NCBI GenBank assembly: GCA_949316495.1
Contig: OX439004.1
Coordinates: 45,556,447-45,620,446, forward strand
Origin: Amphiduros pacificus
Lineage: Eukaryota > Annelida > Polychaeta > Phyllodocida > Hesionidae
Direction of reading: 5' to 3'
DNA length: 64,000 bases
This document shows, piece after piece, positions 1-9,810 of the stretch. The first letter of the stretch is position 1; each line of letters begins with the position of its first letter. The position numbers and the translations under genes are program-made. The notes beneath the pieces were generated by a model. That model did no database searches and was not told where the DNA came from. It worked only from the letters and a program-made list of their open reading frames with translations.

Positions 1-40
1 GCGAATGGAAGATAACAGAAGGTGATTGGTGACGGTAGGA

Positions 41-48
41 TATATAAG
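41..48 (+). promoter_or_regulatory. TATA box of the ParB-like gene
   Basis: TATATAAG lies about 170 bp before the first in-frame ATG (217), with an inverted CCAAT element (ATTGG, 25-29) just upstream. Transcription would start near 70-75, so the left arm of the flanking inverted repeat (81-113) and the CAA repeat would fall in the 5' untranslated region. This is inferred from motif spacing only. Confidence 0.45.
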
Positions 49-80
49 TTGGGAATTTCGACACTTACATTTAGAAACAT

Positions 81-113
81 CAGCGCCATCTTGACCACCC
101 GCCACTCACAACA
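81..113 (+). repeat. left arm of inverted repeat flanking the ParB-like gene
   Basis: A 33-nt arm that is an imperfect reverse complement of 762-793. The shared blocks are CAGCGCCATCTTGAC and GCCACTCACAACA, separated by 5 nt on the left and 4 nt on the right. The arms enclose about 650 bp that include the whole coding region. No clear target-site duplication is visible outside them. Confidence 0.75.
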
Positions 114-159
114 TCTATCACATTCACATCTTTCGAAAACATCTGGACGGTTGAAGACC

Positions 160-195
<36 letters not shown>
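160..195 (+). repeat. (CAA)n microsatellite in the 5' leader
   Basis: About 12 CAA repeats precede the ATG at 217. The frame is open through them and would read as polyglutamine, but no ATG lies upstream in that frame, only a GTG at 22. The tract is therefore more likely untranslated leader. Confidence 0.85.
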
Positions 196-216
196 AAGGA
201 CAAGCAACAACTAGAC

Positions 217-711
217 ATGATAGGAGGTTATGATCAACTTCCGGTTCAGGTCGATGCTGTTCAGAACTACGACTCGCCTGTAATTCTGGTAGACCCAGCA
301 ATAGTCAGGTACAGTCAACAAGATATTAATGCAAAATTCCGAAACGGACATGATATCTGTTCATGTTTGGAATCGGTACTGACGGGAACTAAAACACCAA
401 AGGAATTAGCAGAAGACTTTCCTTTGGTAACGGTTGTCTATTCACTTGAGCTGCAAACGTATGTTGTTGAACATAGTCACCGTCGGATGTTTATAATGAA
501 GCTATTAAAGGAAGTAGGTTTAATAGATAGAGTTAAAGTTATACAGGGTGAAACTTTGACAAGGAAGAGGCGACCACCCATAAACAAGGGTAAGTCTATA
601 CAGTTTAGAAATAGCAATGATTGCTTTAAGTTAACATTACGAAGAGTTCGAAAACGATTGAAAACTTTCGCCGGTGTCTCACATAGGGACTCTTTAGTCT
701 CTTTTAGTTGA
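217..711 (+). CDS. single-exon hypothetical protein resembling ParB/sulfiredoxin-fold proteins
   Basis: A 164-residue ORF of normal complexity. I start it at the first true ATG (217, G at -3); the frame is open further upstream but only from a GTG. Residues 22-37 read VILVDPAIVRYSQQDI and residues 84-109 contain VEHSHRRMFIMKLLKEVGLIDRVKV. From memory this spacing, a strand plus [IV]R[YF][ST]Q.[DS]I followed by a (G/D)x(N/H)RR helix, matches invertebrate and protist proteins of ParB/Srx-like N-terminal fold. In that fold the RR motif sits in the nucleotide-binding helix. The C-terminal 45 residues are strongly basic (RKRRP, LRRVRKRLK), which would suit nucleic acid binding. No signal peptide or membrane segment is seen. 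It is convergent with the isocitrate dehydrogenase gene. Function is unknown and the fold assignment is tentative; that the ORF is coding is more secure. Confidence 0.68.
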   Translation: MIGGYDQLPVQVDAVQNYDSPVILVDPAIVRYSQQDINAKFRNGHDICSCLESVLTGTKTPKELAEDFPLVTVVYSLELQTYVVEHSHRRMFIMKLLKEVGLIDRVKVIQGETLTRKRRPPINKGKSIQFRNSNDCFKLTLRRVRKRLKTFAGVSHRDSLVSFS

Positions 712-761
712 ATGTAGACGTGAGATACCAATGTCACCAAAATTACCAGCTGATATTAATT

Positions 762-793
762 TGTTGTGAGTGGCATATGTCAAGATGGCGCTG
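762..793 (-). repeat. right arm of inverted repeat flanking the ParB-like gene
   Basis: This arm mirrors 81-113 and lies 50 bp after the stop codon. It contains CAAGATGGCGCT, close to the known YY1 consensus (CAAGATGGCGGC). The left arm carries the same motif on the opposite strand. If one transcript covered both arms they could pair into a roughly 30-bp stem around the coding region. Confidence 0.75.
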
Positions 794-993
794 GGCACCT
801 GTGGCCTGACTCCCGGCACGTCCACTAGGGAGTGCCCATCATTCAGTGTTATGGAATCAGAGCCGGTGCCAACATTACACAGGAGGGACGTATAGTGAGA
901 TATCAGTCAAACTCACATACACTCTGCCTGTCAATTTTGGCATCACTCATATTCTTCCTTAAAACTGCAAACGGGTAAAATGGAGCAAATATG

Positions 994-1187
994 ATGGCTC
1001 AGCATGTCAACATAGTAATACATCTCCAAGATCTGGCTCAGTATGTCAACATAATAATACATCTCCAAGATCTGTCTCAGGATGTCAACATAGCGATACG
1101 TCTCCAAGATCTGGCTCAGCATGTCAACATAATAATACATCTCCAAGATCTGGCTCAGCATGTCAACAAAGTGATACAAATCCAAAT
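994..1187 (+). repeat. 39-bp minisatellite, about 5 copies
   Basis: The unit contains CTCCAAGATCT, GGCTCAGCATGTC and AACATAATAATACAT. Copies differ at a few positions. Both strands stay open because the unit is 13 codons long. It is unrelated to the other 39-bp array at 20.7 kb. Confidence 0.9.
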
Positions 1188-1213
1188 CCAAAATATTCTA
1201 TTCTCAGACTGAC

Positions 1214-2095
1214 AATAATTCATATATTGTAATCTTAAATTCATAGGCTTTAGGCATTATTAAAATCATAGAGATCACAGGCAATTTTACAGAGGTTTTG
1301 GGGTATGGTTAAATGACATGTGGCCATGAAACTGTGATACAAGCAAGCAAACTCACTAAAATCAACCAAAATACACCAATTATGGTTATTGGGTTTTGCT
1401 GAAAGTACTGAGTGTATTCTTTTGACCACCAGGTGGCCACATGTACACAATCATATGACCTCTATTGACCTCTATTGTCAGAGTATTAGGACTGCACGAA
1501 TGGACAAACAGTAATGGACAAACAGGTCTATCTAAGTCAAAACACTCCATTGTCCCAATCTGAAGGTGCCCCATTGTTAGCAAAACTGTACTAAGTAGGT
1601 GTTTACACTAGATCACTGGTCAGCTAAACAAATTATGTTGACAAAGTGTCCAATGGATGATTTGAATTTTAGAACAACACTCCTCACTTCTTAATTGGCA
1701 CAGAACTTTATGTAAGGGAAATGTGATGGGTAATAACATTTGATTGCAAAGTTTTGGTATAAACATTTATATTATGCAAGGAAAAGGTGTTCAAAAACCT
1801 CATTTTACGAATGCTATCATTGTTTGATACAAACTAGTAATCACAGTTTATCATATAAAATATTTATTGGGTAACATCATTATCTTAATGATTGATGACA
1901 AAGTAAGGCTCATTTACATGACAGAGACACGATCATTGTCCCTAGTGTTTGTCAATGATCTATTATTTCAAACAGATTTAAACTTTACTAATGGCCTGCT
2001 TTATAAGTTGGCATTATACATCTTTTTATTATAATGAACTTCCCAAGTGCTTTGATGGATTTGATATTCACAATGTGAAAAATGTTATAAATCTA
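1214..2095. other. intergenic and 3' flank of IDH1-like gene
   Basis: AT-rich and without a recognisable gene. On the minus strand AATAAA polyadenylation signals occur at 2025-2030 (66 bp past the IDH stop) and 1863-1868. Either could end the IDH transcript. Confidence 0.5.
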
Positions 2096-4476
2096 TTACA
2101 ATTTGTTCTTGAGATTTTCAGCTAATTTATCCAGAAATTCAAAAGAGTTGAGGTAGTCCTTCCTGGTGACCCCGGCGGCGCCCTTGATGCAGATTGCCAA
2201 GTCTTTGGTCATGTGACCAGCCTCTATGGTCTCCACACACACCTCTTCCAGGGTCTCAGAGAACTTCCTCAGACTGTCGTTGTTATCAAGCTTGGCGCGG
2301 TGCAGGAAGCCACGGGTCCAAGCAAAGATGGAAGCTGCAATAGCATAACTCTCTCAATGAACTGTTCACTTTATTCAACCATTCCTGGCTATGTCACGTG
2401 GATTATATTTATCGTTTCTCATTTCTTTCTTACTTCACGGAAACAGGGTTATTATGAGCGCAGGGCAATTCATAATTTAGAACATTTACAGTATCAAATT
2501 ACAATACCTATATCAGAATAGTTACTTGAATAGCAAAATATGAAGGTAAGTGAAGAAGATCAAATCGTTTTTATTTCCGTTTGGATTGATATATTTTAAT
2601 GTGTGGGCATTCGTATTGTAATATTTGAAACAAAGAATAACCGTGATACTGACCAATGGGGTTGGTGGATGTTTCTTTCCCCTGTTGGTGCTGCCGGAAG
2701 TGCCTCGTGACGGTGCCGTGCGCAGCCTCGGCTTCTAGCGTCTTCCCATCCGGGCACACCAGCACTGACGTCATCATGCCAAGCGACCCGTATCCTGAAA
2801 CCACACAGCTTATTAGGAACAGTCCATTCATAATTAAAACCAATATCATCATTGATAATGTTGAACAGAACACAAAAACATATATATTGACAATTACATC
2901 TTCAAAGCCTTAGTCTCTGTGGCTTATTTGAAAGGCAATCATCTCGATAAAGCCTTCGGGACAAATTGTTCTCTTGACCAATAATTGGACATATAAACTC
3001 ACGGATGATAAAAACATAATGCAATGGCCACAAAGCCATACTGATCATTGTTTTTTTTGTATTGTTTATGAACATATTCTGGAAATCTTGCAAATTGCTC
3101 CATAAAAAATCATTCAAATCCTTTCCTTGTGCAGACTTGAGTAGAAAAATAATTTCGGCCGATTAAAATGCATGTCACATGTTGCGTTTGGCCCCAAATT
3201 TTATTGTTGGGGCCATTGACTGCCATTGGCCATGTTATCTAAAACGACAGCCTCCTTGACAATTCCGCGAAAATTAGATTTTTGTCCATAATTATTAAAA
3301 AAGGAAAAATTCTGAGTCTAAAGGAAAATTTAATTGATATAGAATTGATCCCCTGAATAAATGTTACCTACTAATAGCTAAGAACTCAGAAACCAGTAAT
3401 TTCGAAGTTGACAGAGAGACAGAATAATTCCCTCTCAATGCAGAAGCTATGTCAACATAGCGTGAAAGGTACATTCCATCATTAATCGTATTTTTTTTAG
3501 CACATTTGCTGCTTGAAGTCAAATATGACAAAAGGCCATGCTTCTTCATGGTTTTATGCATGCAATCTAGGCCTGTCGGAGGCTTGTATGGGCAGTCATA
3601 GGTTAGTATGTAGTACGAGGTGGTCTTACCTTGGGCCACGGAGTCGGACTGCACATCGCCGTCGTAGTTCTTGCAGGCCCAGATGAAGCCCCCGTCCGCC
3701 TTGAGAGCTTGGGCTACCATATCATCGATAAGTCTGTGCTCGTACCATAGACCCGCCTCTTCGAACTGAGTCTGGTACTCCGCCTCGTAGATCTCCTGGA
3801 AGATGTCCTTGAAGCGCCCGTCATACTTCTTAAGAATGGTGTTCTTTGTGCTCATGTAAAGAGGCATTTTCCTCTTCAGGGCCATGACGAATGAGCTGTG
3901 AGCGAAGTCTCTGATAGACTTATCTGTGTTGTACATGGACATGGCCACGCCCCCAGTGCCTTCAAACTCAAACACTGTGTACTTGAGCTGCTTACTGCCA
4001 TCCTTGGGCGTGAAGCTCACCTCTAGAGTGCCCTCCCCAGGAACAACAAAGTCAGTGGCTTTGTACTGGTCGCCGTATGCGTGGCGCCCGATGATGATTG
4101 GCTTGGTCCAAGTGTTGACCAGACGGGGGATGTTTTTACAGATAATGGGCTCCCTGAACACAGTGCCCCCTAGGATGTTCCTGATGGTGCCATTAGGACT
4201 TCTCCACATCTGCTTCAGTCCAAACTCTTCCACCCTGTTCTCGTCAGGGGTGATGGTGGCGCACTTGACTCCCACGTTGTACTTCTTCATGGCATTGGCG
4301 CAGTCTACGGTCACCTGGTCATCAGTCTCATCACGGTACTCTATTCCCAGATCATAGGTGTGAAGGTCCACGTCCACAAAGGGGAAGATCAACTTCTCCT
4401 TGATGAGTTCCCAGATTATCCTGGTCATCTCATCTCCTAGAATCTCAACGACATCTCCAGCTCTGATCTTGCCCAT
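2096..4476 (-). CDS. IDH1: NADP-dependent isocitrate dehydrogenase, cytosolic type
   Basis: Oxidative decarboxylation of isocitrate to 2-oxoglutarate with production of NADPH. Three coding exons: 4476-3630 (phase-1 donor CAAG/GTAAGA), 2794-2654 (acceptor TTTCAG, donor ATTG/GTCAGT) and 2334-2096 (acceptor TTGCAG, stop TAA). They total 1227 nt, or 408 residues, against 414 in human IDH1. The product is collinear with human IDH1 at an offset of -1 and starts [20 protein letters not shown]. Catalytic and binding residues are intact: [10 protein letters not shown] with the isocitrate-binding Arg131 (human R132), Tyr138, Lys211 in [12 protein letters not shown], and the metal aspartates in LIDDMV and NYDGDVQSD. 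There is no mitochondrial presequence, so it is cytosolic. It ends LKNKL, one residue away from the AKL peroxisomal signal of human IDH1. The frame is open upstream only to a TTG at 4509, so ATG 4476 is the start. The 282-codon first exon without introns is unusually long for this family in animals. Confidence 0.97.
2335..2653 (-). other. IDH1-like intron 2
   Basis: 319 bp, GT-AG (GTCAGT to TTGCAG), phase 1, between the NPI and ASIFAW codons of the enzyme. No nested feature is seen. Confidence 0.93.
2795..3629 (-). other. IDH1-like intron 1
   Basis: 835 bp, GTAAGA to TTTCAG, phase 1, splitting the glycine codon of the VAQ-GYGSLG junction. AT-rich, with no nested gene. Confidence 0.93.
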
Positions 4477-4572
4477 GTTGAAGAGATGTGAATTAAGTGG
4501 AAACCACAAACAGGAGACTTGCTAGAGTATGCTTCAAATGGCTGTACTGACGTATTGCTCACAGTGCTGCCT

Positions 4573-4580
4573 ATATATAT
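4573..4580 (-). promoter_or_regulatory. TATA box of the IDH1-like gene
   Basis: TATATATA on the minus strand about 95 bp before the ATG. With a start 25-30 bp downstream (near 4545) the leader would be about 70 nt and unspliced, since no convincing acceptor sits directly before the ATG. A CRE-like TGACGTA half-site lies at about 4548-4554. Confidence 0.45.
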
Positions 4581-4737
4581 ACGACTTCACATTGACACAT
4601 GACAAATGCATCATGTGTTTACTCCTTTTTAGTTGTGACAATGCACACATGTTGAGCACACTGGACCTCCATGTTGCTGGCTGCTGTGGATGTGGGTATC
4701 ATGCCGCATTTGAGTGTGCCCCTATGTGCATGTATGT

Positions 4738-4743
4738 CACGTG
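4738..4743. promoter_or_regulatory. CACGTG E-box upstream of IDH1-like gene
   Basis: A perfect CACGTG within GTCACGTGGTC, about 160 bp upstream of the TATA box. It is the core recognised by USF/MITF/MLX-type bHLH-ZIP factors, some of which control metabolic genes. Its role here is inferred. Confidence 0.3.
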
Positions 4744-4799
4744 GTCAGGTGAGCCGGATATCCCAACAATGACCTAGTGCATTGTGGACATTTTAGCAA

Positions 4800-5312
4800 T
4801 ATATTGATATGAAAGTATTATTTTAAAATAAAAAACCCCGAATAATTCAAATTATAACTTTATCTTGGCCAATGAATTAGATTTTCATCATTCTCTATGT
4901 ACATGAACAAAGCAATAAACCAATCTAATTGCAATATTTATATCTGTTTAAAGTCATTTTATATGAGTAAAATGTAAATGTCATTCACGAATCTATTGCA
5001 ACAGGAGAATGTGGAATAGGACACTGTTCAGTAGTATTTGAGAAAGAAGAACTTTAGATCTGGCCAAGGAACGTAATATGTTTTCAAAGTATTCGATTAT
5101 TGCTGTATATTTACCATGTAATTATTCCAGAAAATGGACACATCAAACATATGTGATATCTTTTTAAGTGCTCTGGTTTAATCGGATCACTTTTGTGATC
5201 AACATGAATATTTGATACTTATAACTACCTCTTTAAACGCTAATGATATTTTTGTATTGCCATTAAAATGAGTATCTCGATTGTTAATACTTTAATTAAT
5301 AATACCCAATCT
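4800..5312. other. AT-rich intergenic stretch
   Basis: No ORF, RNA gene or repeat recognised. Confidence 0.5.
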
Positions 5313-5880
5313 CCATAAAGGCTGTTTCATAAAGCCTTCATTATTGGATGTGTCCCGTCATAAAGGCTTCAATATTGGGTGTGTCCTTCCATAAAAGCTT
5401 CATTATTGGGTGTGTCCCTCCATAAAAGCTTCATTATTGGGTGTGTACCTCCATAAAAGCTTCATTATTGGGTGTGTCCCTCCATAAAAGCTTCGTTATT
5501 GGGTGTGTCCCTCCATAAAAGCTTCATTATTGGGTGTGTTCCTCCATAAAAGCTTCATTATTGGGTGTGTCCCTCCATAAAAGCTTCATTATTGGTGTGT
5601 CCCTCCATAAAAGCTTCATTATTGGGTGTGTCCCTCCATAAAAGCTTCATTATTGGGTGTGTCCCTCCATAAAAGCTTCATTATTGGGTGTGTCCCTCCA
5701 TAATAACTTCATTATTGGGTGTGTCCCTCCAGAAAGGCTTCATTATTGGGTGTGTCCCTCCAAAAAGGAATCATAATTAGAGGTGATGTGTCCCATCATA
5801 AAAGCTTCAATATTGGATGTGTCCCTTCAAAAAGGATCCATTATTGTTGCGTGTATCCTCCCATGAAGGATTCATTTTTG
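5313..5880 (+). repeat. 31-bp minisatellite, about 18 copies
   Basis: The unit reads CTTCATTATTGGGTGTGTCC followed by CTCCATAAAAG. Central copies are nearly identical, and both edges (5313-5380 and 5700-5880) are diverged. One central copy lacks a G. This is the usual pattern of unequal exchange, with older units at the margins. Confidence 0.95.
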
Positions 5881-7895
5881 TGTGTTTTCAGGAATATACG
5901 TACAGGAACGTAAGCAAATTTTGAGATTAATATTAGCAAACCTTCATGTCTAGTTATGTAAACAGGCCAACATTTGAGTGTTTCCCTGGTATTGATTATG
6001 ATACCAAAATGTATTTCCTCGATATTGAACTCTTTGTGCACTCATAAAAACTCGGATGTCTGTGGTATCAATTTACTCACAAGTCTGTTATACACCAATC
6101 AATGTATGGCCTCCGATACAAGCAAGTGTTGCAATATGTGGGGTGTTTTTCACCCTGGGAATGCAATAAACTGGTGATACCCATTGAATCTCTGAAGCAA
6201 CCTTAGGATGGCACATAAACCGTTTTAACTTAAGGTGATCCCAGGGTTGCAACCAAACTGGTATAAATTTGGGTGTCAACAGGGTAACCCCAAGATTGCA
6301 CATACATTGGTGCATATGCTCAATACACTAGCTATTTATATTGTCGTCGTCATCTCACCTGTGGAGATCATCACGTGATCTAGTAAGAGATGTACTTTGA
6401 TGTTGCTTGCACTAATAATGAATCACACCTGGGTTAATATGGACGATAGCGTCCAGTGCAGATGGTGTCTCAGCGGACTTAGTCCACTCCCGACTGGTAC
6501 AAACAGATCCACACTAGGAAGGAGAACGGTAATTTCCCTTATGTACACGATGGAGGTGGGAAGAGGACCTCATGTTAATATATACACCCAGATTCCTCTT
6601 ACGCATCCACTCAAGTATTGACCAGAATCTTTGTTGATATATGGGAACTATTAATTCCTACTATCAGATCCACGAGGTCAGGTTTAAATATATTAAGCTC
6701 TACCAAGTCCTTGTAATTATGACTGCTATGGAGATACCAAATCAAGCATCAGTTTTATTTTCAAACATTTAAGCTTGATGTCTCATTTTTGATATATAGT
6801 CATGCACTTGAAATATAAATATTACAAATAATATGTTTGAATGCATTGTTCAAAGCTATCAAAGCATTATGTAAGAGACAAACATCTTAATTAATAATAA
6901 TGTAATGCTTGGCCATAAAGTGTCATAGTAGGTCTACTTAAATATCATTAATGTATCATATCCCCGCTGCCCTAAGAGGCAATGTTGGGATAATGTTGTC
7001 CTCATTCATATAACCATGCTAATCATGTTATTGTTTCATTATATTTTGGATTACCTTCTATTCGCCTGAAAGTTACCTTTCTAATTTTATCCCAAGGCTG
7101 TGACTCATGAAGTGGTTTACATGCTATAAATGCACTTAAAGTGAATGTTCTGACTTTTTAACTGTTTAAATAGTTTCAAAATTAAATGTTCATTGTTTGA
7201 AATGTTTTGTTTTCGTGACATTTGATGCACATAACAAGAAGAAAATGTGAATAACATATCTGATAAGCACCCAGCTTTTGTAGGCTGGGATGTCACTTTT
7301 AACAATAAAAAAATAGATAAAATGATTATCATGGTGAAGCCATTGCATTGTTATTGAATCCAACAATAGAGACGCTATGTCAGAAATTTCACCATTATTC
7401 AATCTATTTTGCGACTGTCACCAGAGTTTGTTACACGATGTGATGAGGGTAATACGGTTTCTGACATAAGATACCTGGTAATCTTCCCTTGATGGGTATG
7501 ACTAATGATATTAGCTGATTGATCATCACGGAATAATATATTGACAGCAGGACGGCAAGAATCCTCTGTCTTTATCGGTCTATGACGTGTTTTTCTGAAT
7601 ATTCTTTTAAGCTTAAGGTTGAGAATGAACTTTAACATTTTGACCTGATGAGTTTTCCTCGTCACATCTGTTCTGCTTTTAATTATATTAAAAACTCTTT
7701 GAGAAAGTTTCATCTTATAAGAGATATTTTTTAATCATGCTCTTTTCCTGGAATACTTAAAGGCCAGGGCAGATTCCACCTTATATATATATAAGAAATA
7801 GTACCGGTTAGTACCTGTTAGTACCGGTTACTTTATTCTAAAATTGAAATGTTATTGGCAATTTTGTACAATTTGCCATATCAATCTATCATGTG
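5881..7895. other. AT-rich intergenic stretch
   Basis: Only short chance ORFs and no family match. I see no RNA gene. Confidence 0.5.
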
Positions 7896-7899
7896 AAAT

Positions 7900-8075
7900 G
7901 GTGTCTTACGACCCTTTCAGCAACTATGGCCATATAAGGTCGACTTTCAATCCTTTTAACCAGTGCGAAAGTAACACTGCCGGCAGTGGGAACTGAACCC
8001 ACCACCTCCCGTCCTGCACTTACATACCCATTAAAGACACATATCCTACACTCTACCAACTGTGCTAGTGGGGCC
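7900..8075 (-). mobile_element. tRNA-derived SINE (5' part)
   Basis: On the minus strand an A box (TAGCACAGTTGG, 8058-8069) and a B box (GGGTTCAGTTCCCAC, about 7988-8002) sit at tRNA-like spacing after GGCCCCAC. The SINE body continues to about 7900. Its 3' end and any target-site duplication could not be fixed. It cannot fold into a full tRNA, so it is not a tRNA gene. Confidence 0.6.
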
Positions 8076-8444
8076 GAACTGTCAACAATATTTCATTACA
8101 AGAGATCGAGGCATATAGCACATGATATGTGGTGACTGGCCTGGCTAAAGATCGCACATTTAATGAGGAAAACGTCATCAATGTGTGTGCTTCCAACACC
8201 TACATCTTTCTGATAATACAGTGAAACATTCCAAATATCTGATATTATTAAGTTTCAATCTTGTTGCATACATATCTACACATACTTGCAAATATACACA
8301 CACTAACATATATAGAAAAAAAACCTACATTCTCTGAGAATCTGTGTGAAATAAAAGATCATTTCTACCGTATAAGCTGCACCTTTATTGTTTCATATTT
8401 CACTATATTTCATAAGTAAGACGTCTGTGTTATTTGCTCTAGGC

Positions 8445-8475
8445 CATGGTTCGATTCCCAATGTGAACAAGTTTT
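8445..8475 (+). mobile_element. possible SINE B-box remnant
   Basis: CCATGGTTCGATTCCCAATG carries a perfect polymerase III B box, but no good A box precedes it. It is probably an old SINE fragment. Confidence 0.3.
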
Positions 8476-8629
8476 TCAATTATGCTGCATTATTGGGAAA
8501 GTTGGATATCTGCTGCTGAGTTGTTTTTCATTCGAAGACTGTTCAATGGCTCTTTATCAAAGGACGTTTATCATGTCCGTGAGATAAGGCTTCACTCTGA
8601 CAAAGGAACTCACTCCGATTGCTAGCTCA

Positions 8630-9810
8630 CTATAAAAGCTACACTTACCCCACTCTAACTGTAGACTAACTATACAAGCTACACTGTCCTCATAGTGAAT
8701 GTAGACTTACTATACAGCTTATACTGTCCTCATAGTGAATGTAGACTTACTATACAGCTTACACTGTCCTCACTCTGGCTGGAGACTAACTATACAGCTT
8801 ACACTGTCCTCATAGTGAATGTAGACTTACTATACAGCTTATACTGTCCTCATAGTGAATGTAGACTTAATATACAGCTTACACTGTCCTCACTCTGAAT
8901 GTAGACTCACTATACATGTTACACTGTCCTCACTCTAACTGTAGACTAACTATACAGCTTACACTGTCCTCATAGTGAATGTAGACTTACTATACAGCTT
9001 ATACTGTCCTCATAGTGAATGTAGATTTACTATACAGCATACACTGTCCTCACTCTGGCTGGAGACTTACTATACATGTTACACTGTCCTCACTCTGGCT
9101 GTAGACTTACTATACATGTTACACTGTCCTCACTCTGACTGTAGACTAACTGTACAGCTTACACTGTCCTCACTCTGACTGGAGAATTACTATACAGCTT
9201 ACTCTGTCCTCACTCTGACTGTAGACTTACTATACAGCTTACACTGTCCTCACTCTGACCGGAGACTTACTATACAAGTTACACTGTCTTCACTCTGGCT
9301 GGAGACTTACTATACAGCTTACTCTGTCCTCACTCTGACTGTAGACTTACTATACAGCTTGCACTGTCCTCACTCTGACTGTAAACTTACTATACAGCTT
9401 GCACTGTCCTCACAGTGAATGTAGGCTTACTATACAGCTTACACTGTCCTCACTCTGACTGTAGACTTACTATACAGCTTAGACTGTCCTCACTCTGACT
9501 GGAGAATTACTATACAGCTAAGACTGTCCTCACTCTGACTGTAGACTTACTATACAGCTTACACTGTCCTCACTCTGACTGGAGACTTACTATACAAGTT
9601 ACACTGTCCTCACTCTGACTGTAGACTTACTATACAGCTTACTCTGTCCTCACTCTGACTGTAGACTTACTATACAGCTTACACTGTCCTCACTCTGACT
9701 GGAGACTTACTATACAAGTTACACTGTCCTCACTCTGACTGTAGACTTACCATTCAAGTTACATTGCCCTCACTCTGACTGTGGACTGACCATTAAAGTT
9801 ACATTGCCCT
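8630..9810 (+). repeat. 40-bp minisatellite, about 29 copies
   Basis: The unit is CTGTAGACTTACTATACAGC followed by TTACACTGTCCTCACTCTGA. Two variant classes alternate: CTCACTCTGACT and CTCATAGTGAAT. In the left third the CATAGTGAAT pairs recur at 120- and 160-bp spacing, which shows block duplication of several units. Confidence 0.95.

Noticed and set aside
22-216. N-terminal extension of the ParB-like protein including polyglutamine
   Set aside because: There is no ATG in this segment (it opens with GTG), and it contains a TATA box and the left inverted arm, so it is promoter and leader.
3364-3629. Extension of the IDH ORF beyond VAQ
   Set aside because: The enzyme homology stops exactly at a GTAAGA donor and resumes in phase at 2794, so this part is intron.
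4477-4509. Upstream start of IDH with 11 extra residues
   Set aside because: The codon at 4509 is TTG, and homology to cytosolic IDH begins at ATG 4476.
7985-8075. tRNA gene
   Set aside because: It has A and B boxes but no acceptor-stem pairing or anticodon arm, so it is a SINE head.
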